From Ardenticatenaceae bacterium (GTDB lineage: Bacteria; Chloroflexota; Anaerolineae; Promineifilales; Promineifilaceae), in contig JACKBN010000001.1 of NCBI GenBank assembly GCA_020634565.1, positions 248,001-312,000 of the forward strand: a DNA stretch of 64,000 nt. Reading direction: 5' to 3'. Shown piece after piece: positions 45,332 to 54,699 of this stretch. Each line of letters opens with the position of its first letter. Position 1 is the first letter of the stretch. The notes beneath the pieces are model-generated. The model did no database searches. It saw only the letters and a list, made by a program, of their open reading frames with translations, and was not told where the DNA came from. The position numbers were made by a program, and so were the translations under genes.

Positions 45332-46786
45332 TCAGGCAGCCGATTGGATGCGTACCGCCAGATAGGGCTTTCCGGGCAAATCAATTTGCGCCGCATTATG
45401 AAAGGTGTGCGGCAGCCGGGTTATGGTCATGTTCCAGGGATCAATCAGATCCACGGTAAAGGGTACGTCTTCAGGCAAACCCATCGCCCAAGCGCTTGGC
45501 TGGTATTCGCCAAAATAAAACAGGCGATACGCTCCGTTTTGGCTGCCAGAAATACGATCCCACGAGGTTGACGAGGGATGGCGCATGGGTTCCAGGCCAC
45601 CCGGAGCCGCTTCCAGAATTCCACGCAAGAAGGCGATGCGCGGTTCGCTCTCGCCATGCAGCACGCCCCCTTTGGACCACCACAAAATATCTTCTGGATG
45701 GACGTAGGTTTCGCCGTGGCCCGCATAGCAGCCGCGCGTGACCATTGTCCAGAAGCGATGCACTTCCTCGTGGGCGCTGATGCAGCCCCAGGTGCCTACC
45801 GGGTTGTTGCCTTCATATTCCAGTTCGTCGTTGATGATTGGTTTCTGGTAGGTGTCGCGCCATTCCGTCGCTTTTTTCACGGCCGATGATTGCACGCAAA
45901 CGTGGGTGACCCACGGTTTATGGTGGTCGTACCAAATACGGCCGTTATGAATCGAGCGCAAACGGCCGTATGGGTCCGCCTCTTGTACCAGCTGGAAAAA
46001 CTGGTCCCACAACGCCATCGGCTTGTCATCCAGCAGAAAATCGTACTCGTTGGCCAGGGACCACCAAACGTGCCGAAAGGCCGCCAGACGAGCAATGACG
46101 TAGCGCAAGTAACGAAAATCTTCCTCTGGCGTCATCGTGGCGTAGCCCCAGCGGTCGTACGGGTGGAACAAAATGAGATCCGCCTCGATGCCCAAGCGCG
46201 CCAAATCGGCCAACCGCTGTTCCAGATGATGAAAAAAGGCGGGATTAAACTGCGTGAAGTCGTGCGTGCCCGCTGCGTCGCGCACAAACGGATAATGCTC
46301 CGGCTCGTTTTTATTGTAAACGTAATCCTTGGGAAAAACGCACATGCGCAGCTTGTTGAAGCTGGTTTGGGCCAGCGTGGCCAACGTTTGTTCTTCCAAC
46401 TCGCGCCCCTGATGCGTCCAGGCGTAGCAGGTGGTGCCAAAGGGAAAGTAAGGCGTGCCATCGGCATAGGCAAAGTGATAGGTGTTGTGTACCTGCACGG
46501 GGCCGTGGTTATCGGGAGAGGGAGCGACACAGGTGAATTGGCCGGAACGGCCGTCTAGCTCAGCCACGTTACTGCGGGTGACATACTCCCAGTTGCCTTC
46601 CTGATTGGGCATGAAGCGGATGAGGAAACGGCCGTTGCCGTCATAAAAACCATCTACCTGAAAGGACTGCTCCCCCTGCCGGAATTCAGCCTGCAACGTC
46701 ACATCCAGGAATGGATTTCCCACCTCTGGGCCAGTTAAGGCAAGTTCAAAAATTCCCCAACGTTCAATGTCCATCGCTTTGTTCAT
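45332..46786 (-). CDS. Apiosidase-like glycoside hydrolase (DUF5060/DUF4038)
   Basis: The ATG at 46786 is 7 bases after AAGG. The 484-residue protein has an N-terminal beta-sandwich of the DUF5060 type (VDGFYDGNGRFLIRFMPNQE), a (beta/alpha)8 domain of the DUF4038 type (about 105-400) with FGTTCYAWTHQG, and a C-terminal beta-domain. The acid/base Glu lies in VWWSLANEYDFLLDD and the nucleophile Glu in PIINDELEYEGNNPVG. The family includes GH140 apiosidases that act on rhamnogalacturonan II and related enzymes. No signal peptide is present, unlike many family members. It is downstream of a LacI gene and belongs to the GH31 operon. Confidence 0.82.
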   Translation of the reverse strand: MNKAMDIERWGIFELALTGPEVGNPFLDVTLQAEFRQGEQSFQVDGFYDGNGRFLIRFMPNQEGNWEYVTRSNVAELDGRSGQFTCVAPSPDNHGPVQVHNTYHFAYADGTPYFPFGTTCYAWTHQGRELEEQTLATLAQTSFNKLRMCVFPKDYVYNKNEPEHYPFVRDAAGTHDFTQFNPAFFHHLEQRLADLARLGIEADLILFHPYDRWGYATMTPEEDFRYLRYVIARLAAFRHVWWSLANEYDFLLDDKPMALWDQFFQLVQEADPYGRLRSIHNGRIWYDHHKPWVTHVCVQSSAVKKATEWRDTYQKPIINDELEYEGNNPVGTWGCISAHEEVHRFWTMVTRGCYAGHGETYVHPEDILWWSKGGVLHGESEPRIAFLRGILEAAPGGLEPMRHPSSTSWDRISGSQNGAYRLFYFGEYQPSAWAMGLPEDVPFTVDLIDPWNMTITRLPHTFHNAAQIDLPGKPYLAVRIQSAA

Positions 46787-46822
46787 CACGTTGCCTTCAA
46801 CCAGGAAAATGCATTCGCTGGC

Positions 46823-47848
46823 TCAGGTTCGGGCAGGGCCGGTGCTGCCCCGCACAATAAATTCAGGCCGCAAAAGCATTTGCTGTGGTGCCGTCAAGGC
46901 ACCTTCCAAATGGCCAATCAATATCCTGGCGGCCTCCATGCCCAGCTCTGAAGCAGGAAAACCAATCGTGGTTAACGGCGGCGTCAGGAGTTCGCCAATG
47001 GGATCGGTCAGCAAGCCAATGATGGAGATGTCCTCTGGCACGCGCAGACCTCTTTCGCGCACGGCCTTCAAGACGCCCGGCACGCCACTTTGCTGCGGCG
47101 TGACCAGTGCTGTGATTTCTGGTGTCTCGTCTAGCAGCTCGGAAACGGCCGTTTTCGCGTGCGCCTCGTCCCCATCAATCTCCCGCCAATGAACCGCTAT
47201 GCCATGTTTTTGGCACACATTTTTGTACCCGTTCACCGCCCAGGTGGTGAAGCCGTACTGCTTCTCTTCCAGTTTTTGCAGCATCGTCACAAACCCAATT
47301 TGGCGATGCCCCAGATCAATCAAATGTTGAAACGCGTCATCCACGCCTTTCTCGATGTCAATATCCACATAACTCAGACCACTGTTATTGGCACAGCGCC
47401 CAATCATGACAAAGGGAAAGTCCTGTTCTCGCAGCAGCTCAACCCGTGGGTCATGCAGCAAAATCTCCATCAAAATCATGCCGTCAGACTGCCCACTGCG
47501 AAAAACAGAGAGCAAATCATTGTCATTCAACGATTTGGCAATCAAATTCAGGGAATAATCAGCATCTTCCACACCTAGCGCAGCGGCCGTAATAATGCCG
47601 TGCGACGGCGGGTTAAAATCTTGCGGGAAGTTCAGGGCAATAAAAGGACTTTTGCCAGAACGCAGCTGTTGCCAGGTGATTTGGGGCGTAAAGCCCTGCT
47701 CTTCCATGAGCTGTAGCACCCGCTGGCGCGTTTCCTCCGCCACATCAGGTTTATTGTTGATGATGCGTGACACGGTGCTCACCGAAACGCCGCTAGCCTC
47801 GGCAATGTCCACGATTGTCTTTTTCTTCTTTTGCGATCGCCTGCCCAC
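46823..47848 (-). CDS. LacI-family transcription repressor
   Basis: The GTG start follows AAGGAATTATTC. The 341-residue protein has the DNA-binding head TIVDIAEASGVSVSTVSRII and hinge, then a periplasmic-binding-protein-type sensor with DGMILMEILLHDP, GRCANNSGLSYVDIDIEKG and LIDLGHRQIGFV. It lies inside the operon with the GH31 and apiosidase-like genes, and probably controls it by binding a breakdown sugar. The tandem ACCGGT-centred palindrome at 54.95 kb upstream of the operon is its best candidate operator. Confidence 0.93.
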   Translation of the reverse strand: MGRRSQKKKKTIVDIAEASGVSVSTVSRIINNKPDVAEETRQRVLQLMEEQGFTPQITWQQLRSGKSPFIALNFPQDFNPPSHGIITAAALGVEDADYSLNLIAKSLNDNDLLSVFRSGQSDGMILMEILLHDPRVELLREQDFPFVMIGRCANNSGLSYVDIDIEKGVDDAFQHLIDLGHRQIGFVTMLQKLEEKQYGFTTWAVNGYKNVCQKHGIAVHWREIDGDEAHAKTAVSELLDETPEITALVTPQQSGVPGVLKAVRERGLRVPEDISIIGLLTDPIGELLTPPLTTIGFPASELGMEAARILIGHLEGALTAPQQMLLRPEFIVRGSTGPART

Positions 47849-47896
47849 GAATAATTCCTTTTTTGCTCAGACGCTGGGCCTTCAAGCAAATGACCA

Positions 47897-47923
47897 AAAT
47901 GAAGCAAACACCTTGCTTCATTT
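47897..47923 (-). terminator. Terminator-like hairpin after the GH31 gene
   Basis: A perfect 11-bp inverted repeat (AAATGAAGCAA with TTGCTTCATTT), with a 5-base loop, touches the stop codon of the GH31 gene. Four U follow in minus-strand RNA. It may separate the transport/GH31 part from the LacI part of the operon. Confidence 0.55.
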
Positions 47924-50360
47924 AGGCAAAAGCCACCTCAACCCGATTTCCGTCATAGATGATTGGTTGTTTACGCGTTTGTCGGGTTTCTTTTTCCGCT
48001 GAGTCATGTTCATGCAATACAACGTGGAACTCCCGCTGGCGGAGCATGCCGGGGTAGCTTCCCTGGCGCTCGCCAAGCGTTAATCGTCTGGCGTTGTTAT
48101 CCCAATTGATCAGAATGGTGGAAAAAGAACCTGATTCGTAATTATAGGTATCCCCTTCATCTTCGTAAAGCTGGAAACGGCCGTCTTCACCCACATACAC
48201 ATGCAAGTCCACAGGCGCATCTGGCAGGTCGTCCACATGTTGGCGCGTTGGCCCCAGCGGCACAATGGCCCCCGCCCGCACAAACAAAGGCATCGTGTCC
48301 AACGTCGCCTGCGCCACAACCGTTTGCCCACCAGCAAAATACACATCCGTCCAGAAATCGTACCAACCTGTTCCCGCTGGCAAATAAACAGTGCGCGTCC
48401 GCGCCACACCCGCCAGCGGCTCTGAATTCACGCCGTAATACATCGGCGTCGTCACCGGGCTCACCAAAAACGCCGGGCCAAACATAAATTCATCGCCACA
48501 ATCGTAGGTCTGCGGATCTTGCCGGAAATCAAACGGCAGCGCGCGCAGCATTGTGTAAGCGTCATGCGTCGTCCAGCCCGCCAGCGAATAAATGTAGGGC
48601 AGCAGACGGTAGCGCAGTTCCAGGAACTTCCGCAGCGTGTCGTACATCAGGTCACCCGGCTCGCCAAAGCGCCAAATCTCACGCGGCGTATCGGTGCCGT
48701 GCGAACGGAACATCGGCAAAAAGGCCCCGTACTGGAACCAGCGCACGTACAGCTCACGGTAACCCAAATCATCCACGCCAGCATCGTAATCACCGTCCCA
48801 AAACCACAGGTCCGGCTTACGCGCCACAAAAAAGGCACCGATGTCGGTGGTCCAGTACGGCATGCCCGTGGCACAAAAGCTCAACCCCTCGGCCACCTGG
48901 CGGCGCAAGGTTTCCCAATTGGCAGCCACGTCGCCAGACCAGGTGATGGTGCCGTACCGCTGCTGGCCCAAACTGGCTGAGCGCGTCAGGTTGACTACCC
49001 TTTTGTCTGTGGTTACCTGCCGTTGTCCATCATAAATGCCCTGCGAATGCAGCAGTGAGTACGCGTTAATCAGTTCCGGATCGAGGTACCGCTTGGCTTC
49101 CCCGGCATTGATGCGCATCCGCTCCTCTGGCTCTGGCTTGACCGCCCCTTTCCAATCCGCCTCAAACGGCTCGGTGCAATCTGTCCACCAGGCATCAATA
49201 CCGTGCGCAAACAAACCATCGTTGGACTGCCGCCAGTAACAGGCACGGGCTTCGGGATTAAACGCATCGTAGGTTGCCTGGTTGCCCAGCAAAAATCCCT
49301 GCTCTTTCAACTCGCGCCAGTTGTCCCCACCCGCGCGCATGATGGGCCAAATGGAAACCATCAAGCGCGCGTTCAGCCCGTGAATATCGGTCATCATCTG
49401 GCACGGGTCGGGGAATCGTACTGGATCAAGCGTCTTTTGCCCCCAGAGGTCGTTAGGCCACGATTGCCAATCTAACACGATGCAATCCAACGGCAACTGC
49501 CGCTTGCGGTACTCTGTTACGATGTCCACTAGTTCTTCCTGGCTCACGTACCGCTCCTTGGATTGCACGTAGCCAAAGGCCCATTTTGGTAGCAGCGTGG
49601 CTGGGCCGCTCAGGAAGCGCAGTTCCTGCACAATCTGGTCAAATTCTGGCCCGTAGATGAAGTAGTAATCCAGTTCGTCGTCTACATCGCTCCAAATGTA
49701 CGAACCCGTCTCGTCATCATGGAAGGTCATCAGCGAAACGCTGTCTACATAGATGCCGTAGCCGCGCGTAGACACAAACACGGGCACCACGGCCTTCATG
49801 TTTTGCTGGTACAAATATTGGTGCTGCCCGCGCAGGTTAAACATTCCTTCTTCGTGCGAACCAAGCCCGTAAAGCGCTTCATCGTCGGCCCATTCAAATT
49901 CGAGCTTGGTGTGGTAGGCTTGGCGGTCAACGCGCTGCTGCACATTATGAGCATCGACCCGCACGCCATCGGCGTTTTGCCGACTTTCTAACGTGGTGTT
50001 TTCATCAAAAACGGAAACCAGCACGTCAATCGGTTCCAGGCTTTTGCCGCCGCGATCCGGCTCTTTGGTGAGCAGGCAACCCGCGCTATCCTGGTAGGTA
50101 AATGCGGCCGTTTCCTTGTTAATCGCAATAATGGTGTGAGCCGTGGAAAATAGCAGCTCGTCCGGCGTTTCGCGCACGTTGAACGACACCTCAGGCTGCG
50201 GCTGGGCCTGCACCACCAGGCTGGGCGTGGTGCTAAAGGTTGGCTCCAGGTTGTAGCGTGTGCGAATGACGCGGCTGGAATAAGGGGTAAGCGCCAGCCA
50301 GCCGCGCTCACTCTGAACAAGCAACCCGTCTGGTTGCAGGGAATAGTGCAAGATAGGCAT
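47922..50360 (-). CDS. Glycoside hydrolase family 31 (alpha-xylosidase/alpha-glucosidase-like)
   Basis: The 812-residue enzyme has the GH31 N-terminal beta-sandwich with ALYGLGSHEEGMFNLRGQ, then the barrel with FGYVQSKERYVSQEELVDIV and LDCIVLDWQSW. The nucleophile is the first Asp in GIDAWWTDCTEPFEADW at about residue 390, and the acid/base Asp lies in TITWSGDVAANWETLRR at about 470. A C-terminal DUF5110-type domain (LHVYVGEDGRFQLYEDEGD) follows. The gene lies three bases after the UroD-like gene. With xylose isomerase and xylulokinase nearby, xyloglucan-type isoprimeverose is a plausible substrate, but the sequence does not settle xylose against glucose specificity. No signal peptide, so cytoplasmic. 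Confidence 0.92.
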   Translation of the reverse strand: MPILHYSLQPDGLLVQSERGWLALTPYSSRVIRTRYNLEPTFSTTPSLVVQAQPQPEVSFNVRETPDELLFSTAHTIIAINKETAAFTYQDSAGCLLTKEPDRGGKSLEPIDVLVSVFDENTTLESRQNADGVRVDAHNVQQRVDRQAYHTKLEFEWADDEALYGLGSHEEGMFNLRGQHQYLYQQNMKAVVPVFVSTRGYGIYVDSVSLMTFHDDETGSYIWSDVDDELDYYFIYGPEFDQIVQELRFLSGPATLLPKWAFGYVQSKERYVSQEELVDIVTEYRKRQLPLDCIVLDWQSWPNDLWGQKTLDPVRFPDPCQMMTDIHGLNARLMVSIWPIMRAGGDNWRELKEQGFLLGNQATYDAFNPEARACYWRQSNDGLFAHGIDAWWTDCTEPFEADWKGAVKPEPEERMRINAGEAKRYLDPELINAYSLLHSQGIYDGQRQVTTDKRVVNLTRSASLGQQRYGTITWSGDVAANWETLRRQVAEGLSFCATGMPYWTTDIGAFFVARKPDLWFWDGDYDAGVDDLGYRELYVRWFQYGAFLPMFRSHGTDTPREIWRFGEPGDLMYDTLRKFLELRYRLLPYIYSLAGWTTHDAYTMLRALPFDFRQDPQTYDCGDEFMFGPAFLVSPVTTPMYYGVNSEPLAGVARTRTVYLPAGTGWYDFWTDVYFAGGQTVVAQATLDTMPLFVRAGAIVPLGPTRQHVDDLPDAPVDLHVYVGEDGRFQLYEDEGDTYNYESGSFSTILINWDNNARRLTLGERQGSYPGMLRQREFHVVLHEHDSAEKETRQTRKQPIIYDGNRVEVAFA

Positions 50361-50363
50361 GAT

Positions 50364-51431
50364 TTACCGGAATTTTGAGGCGATTTGTACGGCCGTTTCC
50401 ACATCCTGTTCCGTTTTAAAATTCACCAGAACATTGACGCCAGCCGGGCCAATTGCATCCAACAAAGGCTCTAGCTCATCCACTTCCACCAACGAGGGCA
50501 TCACAGATTTGCCACCAGCCAAAATACGTTTGTACAGGTCATACCATTTGGGATCGCCACCCTGCACCTGGTCCACACCCGGCGTCCACTGGATGGCATC
50601 CAGTTCTTCAATCTCCAGCAGCGCATCCACATGGCGCATTGCCCCCACGCCATCCAAATGGTACATGGAGTAATCCAAAAATTGGCACTGCTGGCGAATG
50701 TATGGGGCCACAAAACGCCGAAAATCTTTGGGCGAGATCATGATGGAAATATCGCTCTGGAGTTTGGCTACCTTGCCCGGCCCCCAAATGGAGAAGTAGC
50801 AAAAAGCCATCTCCCCATCAATGTTGATGATGTCATAAATTCGGTCAAACACTTCAAACCAGACATCATTGACAGCCTGTATTTGGCGCTCTAATTCTTC
50901 AGGACGATCCAGCGTATCCAACAGCACCGGCTGCGTGCCGCGCAGCGAGGCCAGCGTATCCATCCCTTCAATTAAATCGGGGCAGCCCACAAAATAATGG
51001 CCCTGCGCATGTTCTTTGCACATCCGCACCAGATCGAGGTGCAGCTGCCACCAACGATTATTCTCGTCTAGCACAATGTCATCACTGTCTTCTGCCAGGT
51101 GCCGGTACCAGATGGTGTCCTCACGGCCGTCCATTTCCGCGCCCAAAATAGCGGCTAACGAGCCTGGTCCCAGGTGCGTGTTGGCCACAGGCAGCATATC
51201 GGCCTTAAAGGAACTGCGCGAAACCATGTAATGCAAATAAGCAGAACGCCACTCCGCATCGAACCAAAACTGCTCTAAATCTTTGGCCGGCGGAACTTCG
51301 GCCACCGGGGCATGGGGCGGGCCATCTTTTTCGATATGCTCCCACATCGAAATGACCAATCCTTTATGATCCCACCAATCCAGGTAATGTTGGCGAGACT
51401 CCTCCCAATTTTCTTTCCAAAATTTATTCAT
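50364..51431 (-). CDS. UroD-like (uroporphyrinogen decarboxylase family) protein, altered metal site
   Basis: The ATG at 51431 follows AAGG. The 355-residue protein has a UroD fold but is not HemE: its N-terminus lacks the porphyrin-binding Arg/Asp set and instead has WWDHKGLVISMWEHIE. In corrinoid methyltransferases of this family (MtaA, MtbA, CmuA), zinc is held by His-x-Cys and a later Cys. Here the matching segment reads SMYHLDGVGAMRHVDALLE and no later Cys exists, so Cys is replaced by Asp. The downstream motif AIQWTPGVDQVQGG is typical of a sugar-cluster subfamily of unknown function. It sits between an ABC permease and GH31, in the same operon as a corrinoid protein gene. Confidence 0.8.
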   Translation of the reverse strand: MNKFWKENWEESRQHYLDWWDHKGLVISMWEHIEKDGPPHAPVAEVPPAKDLEQFWFDAEWRSAYLHYMVSRSSFKADMLPVANTHLGPGSLAAILGAEMDGREDTIWYRHLAEDSDDIVLDENNRWWQLHLDLVRMCKEHAQGHYFVGCPDLIEGMDTLASLRGTQPVLLDTLDRPEELERQIQAVNDVWFEVFDRIYDIINIDGEMAFCYFSIWGPGKVAKLQSDISIMISPKDFRRFVAPYIRQQCQFLDYSMYHLDGVGAMRHVDALLEIEELDAIQWTPGVDQVQGGDPKWYDLYKRILAGGKSVMPSLVEVDELEPLLDAIGPAGVNVLVNFKTEQDVETAVQIASKFR

Positions 51432-51458
51432 CGTCGTCAAACCTTCTTTATGAAGAAA

Positions 51459-52274
51459 TTAGCTTTTCACCGCGCCAGCAACCATGCCTGAAAGAATGAA
51501 ACGCTGCGCCAGCAAATAAACAATGATGACCGGCAAAATGGTTAGCACCACATCCGCCGAAACCAGGCTCCAATCTGACTGGAATTGGCCGAAGAAATTG
51601 TAAACCGCCAGCGTCATGGGCCATTTTGTGCTGCTGTTCAGGTAATACAAGGGGATGAGAAACTCATTCCAGATGCCCAAAAAGTTCAGCACGGCCGATG
51701 TCACCAGCACTGGCGTCAACAGCGGGTAAATGACTGAGAAAAAGAGACGCAGCGGACTACAGCCGTCAATGATGGCCGCCTCATCCAATTCGCGCGGCAA
51801 AGATTCCACAAATGCGTAAATCAGAAAAACCGTAAAAGGAATTTGCGTGGCCGCATACAGCAAAATGATGCCAAACTGGGTGTTGATCAGATGGGTGACC
51901 TGCATCACCTTGGTCAAGGTGACAAAGTTGGTGGGCATGGCGATGCCCATGATCAAGAAAAAATAGATGGCACGATTAAAGCGCGTACGATTACGTGAAA
52001 GCACATACGCAGCCAGCGCTGCCACCGTCACCCCCAAAAACGTGGAAGCGAAAGCGTACAGCACGCTGTTGCCAAATGCGCCAATCAGCTTCCCCTTTTC
52101 AATGACCGTCACAAAATTGCTCCACTGGAACTGCTCCGGAAAGGCCACGCCCATGGAGCTGGCTTCGGTCTTGGTTTTCACGGAATTGACAAAAACCAGG
52201 TAAATCGGGGTAAAGGTGATGATCCCCGCGATGATGACCAGGATATGATTAAATGAGCCTCGAATCGTTTTCAT
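51459..52274 (-). CDS. Sugar ABC transporter permease, MalG type
   Basis: The 271-residue protein has six membrane helices and the cytoplasmic EAA loop ELDEAAIIDGCSPLRLFFSV, which contacts the ATPase. It lies four bases after the partner permease gene and 28 bases before the UroD-like gene. Together with its partner and the lipoprotein upstream it forms a CUT1-type importer for oligosaccharides. The ATPase is not encoded in the window. Confidence 0.94.
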   Translation of the reverse strand: MKTIRGSFNHILVIIAGIITFTPIYLVFVNSVKTKTEASSMGVAFPEQFQWSNFVTVIEKGKLIGAFGNSVLYAFASTFLGVTVAALAAYVLSRNRTRFNRAIYFFLIMGIAMPTNFVTLTKVMQVTHLINTQFGIILLYAATQIPFTVFLIYAFVESLPRELDEAAIIDGCSPLRLFFSVIYPLLTPVLVTSAVLNFLGIWNEFLIPLYYLNSSTKWPMTLAVYNFFGQFQSDWSLVSADVVLTILPVIIVYLLAQRFILSGMVAGAVKS

Positions 52275-52278
52275 GGCG

Positions 52279-53151
52279 CTACTCTACCTCTTCCCGGTGC
52301 ATCAGGCGGATCACCAGATACCCAAGCACAATCATGACGAGGAACAGCACGGTTGACAGCGCTGTGGCGATACCGTCCCGTCCTTTGGAGAAATCTTGGA
52401 AAACGGCCGTATACACCGTTTCTGTTGCGCGTCCTGGACCACCATTCGTCAATACATACACAATGTCAAACACCTTCAAGCCATACAACAGGTTCAACAC
52501 CGTGGTCACGGTCAACACCGGCATCAACAGCGGCAGAGTGATGCGCACGAATGTTTGCCACTTGTTCGCCCCGTCGATCGCTGCTGCCTCATAATATTCG
52601 CGCGGAATCGCCTGCAAACCCGCGATCAGAATCACCATGATGTAGCCCACCCCACGCCAGGTATCCACACCAATCACGGAAGGCAACGCCCAGTTCAAAT
52701 CCACTAGCCACTTTTGCGCCAAAAAATCCAGCCCAACGCCGCGCAAAGCTGTGTTCAAAAGACCCGTGGCTGGGTTTAGTATCGACTTAAAAATCAAACT
52801 GATAACCAAAACCGGCAGCACGGCAGGCAAATACATAATTGCCCGATAAAAATTCCGGAAACGGCGCACCCCATCCGTTAACAGAATAGCCATCCCCAGG
52901 GCCAGCACGGTTTTCAAAAAAATGGTAGACACCGTGAAGACCACCGTGTTCCGAATGTAGCTAACGTAGCTTTTTGTTGATGTAAAGATAGTTGTGAAAT
53001 TGTCAAAGCCGACCCAATTGATTTCGGTCGTATAGCTGTTCCAATCTGTAAAGGCGTAATAGAAGCCCATGATGCTGGGCAACACAAAGAAAACCCCATA
53101 CAAAAGCAACGCAACAATGACAAAATAGAAAGGATATGTTCTATCTTTCAT
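52279..53151 (-). CDS. Sugar ABC transporter permease, MalF type
   Basis: The 290-residue protein has six membrane helices and the EAA loop EYYEAAAIDGANKWQTFVRI. A long first outside loop (TDWNSYTTEINWVGFDNFTT) is typical of MalF/UgpA-type CUT1 permeases. No clear ribosome site precedes the start. It follows the binding-protein gene after a gap that holds an inverted repeat, and it is directly followed by the MalG-type permease gene. Confidence 0.94.
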   Translation of the reverse strand: MKDRTYPFYFVIVALLLYGVFFVLPSIMGFYYAFTDWNSYTTEINWVGFDNFTTIFTSTKSYVSYIRNTVVFTVSTIFLKTVLALGMAILLTDGVRRFRNFYRAIMYLPAVLPVLVISLIFKSILNPATGLLNTALRGVGLDFLAQKWLVDLNWALPSVIGVDTWRGVGYIMVILIAGLQAIPREYYEAAAIDGANKWQTFVRITLPLLMPVLTVTTVLNLLYGLKVFDIVYVLTNGGPGRATETVYTAVFQDFSKGRDGIATALSTVLFLVMIVLGYLVIRLMHREEVE

Positions 53152-53204
53152 GGGTGACTAACAGCCTCGACTGGGAACCGCTAGATTCACAGTCTCATAC
53201 GAAC

Positions 53205-53246
53205 CTTTGAAGTAAGGGCGAATCTGTGTCCGCCCCTACTTCAAAG
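53205..53246. repeat. Inverted repeat between binding-protein and permease genes
   Basis: A 16-bp stem (CTTTGAAGTAAGGGCG with CGCCCCTACTTCAAAG, one mismatch) with a 10-base loop lies in the gap between the binding-protein and permease genes. Such a hairpin after a binding-protein gene commonly raises its output over the permeases. Its GGGCGAAT...CGCCC core also resembles interspersed repeats of other bacteria. Confidence 0.55.
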
Positions 53247-53325
53247 TCATCAGTTGGCAAAAACGCTAGGAGGAAGCCAAGAACTTTGTGCTTTTGCCAT
53301 TACACAAAAAAGAGGAGATTTTTTC

Positions 53326-54699
53326 TTACTCTGACCAAGCCGGATCAGAAGCTGTGGTCGCCATTTCCATACGACGTTGGTCAATGCTCTGCAACACTTC
53401 GTCAACCGTCATAACGCCGATGAACATCGATTCCAAATCCCGACCCATGTCCATCCATTGCGGATTCACATAGTTTACAACGTCTTGATAAACAATGGAT
53501 TCTGCCGGATACGTATCCAGGAACTCTTGCTGTTCAGGCGTCCATTTTGGCGTAACGCCGGAGAAGTTGAGGTCGGCGAAAGCATCGGTATTATCCAACA
53601 GATATTGCAGGTTTTCCGGCTCCATCAGGAAAGCCAGGTACTGTTTGGCTTCTTCGATATGCTCAGAGCCAGAGTAGATAAACTTGCTGGGGCCAGCAGG
53701 ATGCGCCGGGGCCAACTGATTATCAACCAGCGGAATCGGGAAAAAGCCAAAGGTATCAGCCGCAATGCCGTATTCAGATTCGATGGAAACAGGTGCGGTG
53801 AGGGTGGTCAGGGCCATCGCATATTCGTTATTGGACAGCTTGCTGTTGGCATCGGCAAACGCATCAGACAAGGCGTTGTCGCCAAAGCAGCCCATGTCAT
53901 ATAGCTCTTGCAGCTGCGTCAAAGCCTCAGCCATAATGGGAACTTCGGTAAAGGTTGTTTCGTTGGCATTCAGCTGATCAGCCAAGCCGGGATTGACCTG
54001 TTCAAAACGTGGGCCAATCATGGGGAACCAAAGGACGTGGTGCCAGCCATCGGACACAGGTTGGTAAACGGGGATGATGCCGGTGTCGGAGTCCATAATT
54101 GTCTGGCAAGCTGCTTTGAAATCGGCGTAGGATTCGGGAACGCTGATGCCCAAATCGGTGAAGATTTGTTTGTTGTAAACCATGACGAAATAGTTAGACG
54201 CAACGATGTCCCAAATTTCTGCGCCGTAAACACGGCCGTTTAAGCTAACCATTTCCAACGCCAGCGGGTCCATACGGGAAACCCACTCTTCATCCGTCAA
54301 ATCAACTGCATTTTCCTCAACATTGTAGAGAACCTGCAAGTCGGTCTTGCCGCTTTGGCCACCAAAAATGTCGGTGGCTTCACCAGAATTCAGTTTGGTG
54401 GTCAGCAAGTTGAAATATTGATCGGCGGGCACAATCTGGAAATCGATGTGAATGCCTGTTTCTTCCTCAAATTTTACGGCCAATTCCATTTCCGCTTCTT
54501 TCACCCAGTCCTGGCTGGCCATATAGGTAAGCGTAACGCTTTCCTGTGCCGGTTCGGCGACTTCATCTGCCGTTTCATCAGCAGCAGTATCAGCGGCGGG
54601 GGCATCTTCTTCAACAGCTTCTTCTTCGGCAGAAGAACAGCCAACAACGAACAAGAGCACCATAAAAAACAAAAAGAAGGGGTAAACAAATTTTTTCAT
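53326..54699 (-). CDS. Sugar-binding lipoprotein of an ABC importer
   Basis: The ATG at 54699 follows GGAGG; an in-frame longer start has none. The 457-residue protein has a lipoprotein signal with LLFVVGCSSAEEE, so Cys 21 is lipidated, followed by an acidic Ala/Glu/Asp tether of about 35 residues. The rest is a family 1 solute-binding protein with LAVKFEEETGIHIDF, LNSGEATDIFGGQSG and KQYLAFLMEPENLQYLL. It captures oligosaccharides outside the membrane and hands them to the two permeases downstream. Confidence 0.94.
   Translation of the reverse strand: MKKFVYPFFLFFMVLLFVVGCSSAEEEAVEEDAPAADTAADETADEVAEPAQESVTLTYMASQDWVKEAEMELAVKFEEETGIHIDFQIVPADQYFNLLTTKLNSGEATDIFGGQSGKTDLQVLYNVEENAVDLTDEEWVSRMDPLALEMVSLNGRVYGAEIWDIVASNYFVMVYNKQIFTDLGISVPESYADFKAACQTIMDSDTGIIPVYQPVSDGWHHVLWFPMIGPRFEQVNPGLADQLNANETTFTEVPIMAEALTQLQELYDMGCFGDNALSDAFADANSKLSNNEYAMALTTLTAPVSIESEYGIAADTFGFFPIPLVDNQLAPAHPAGPSKFIYSGSEHIEEAKQYLAFLMEPENLQYLLDNTDAFADLNFSGVTPKWTPEQQEFLDTYPAESIVYQDVVNYVNPQWMDMGRDLESMFIGVMTVDEVLQSIDQRRMEMATTASDPAWSE

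Noticed and set aside
50364..51431. HemE (uroporphyrinogen decarboxylase) of heme synthesis
   Set aside because: The porphyrin-binding residues at the N-terminus are missing and the gene lies in a sugar operon, so only the fold name is kept.
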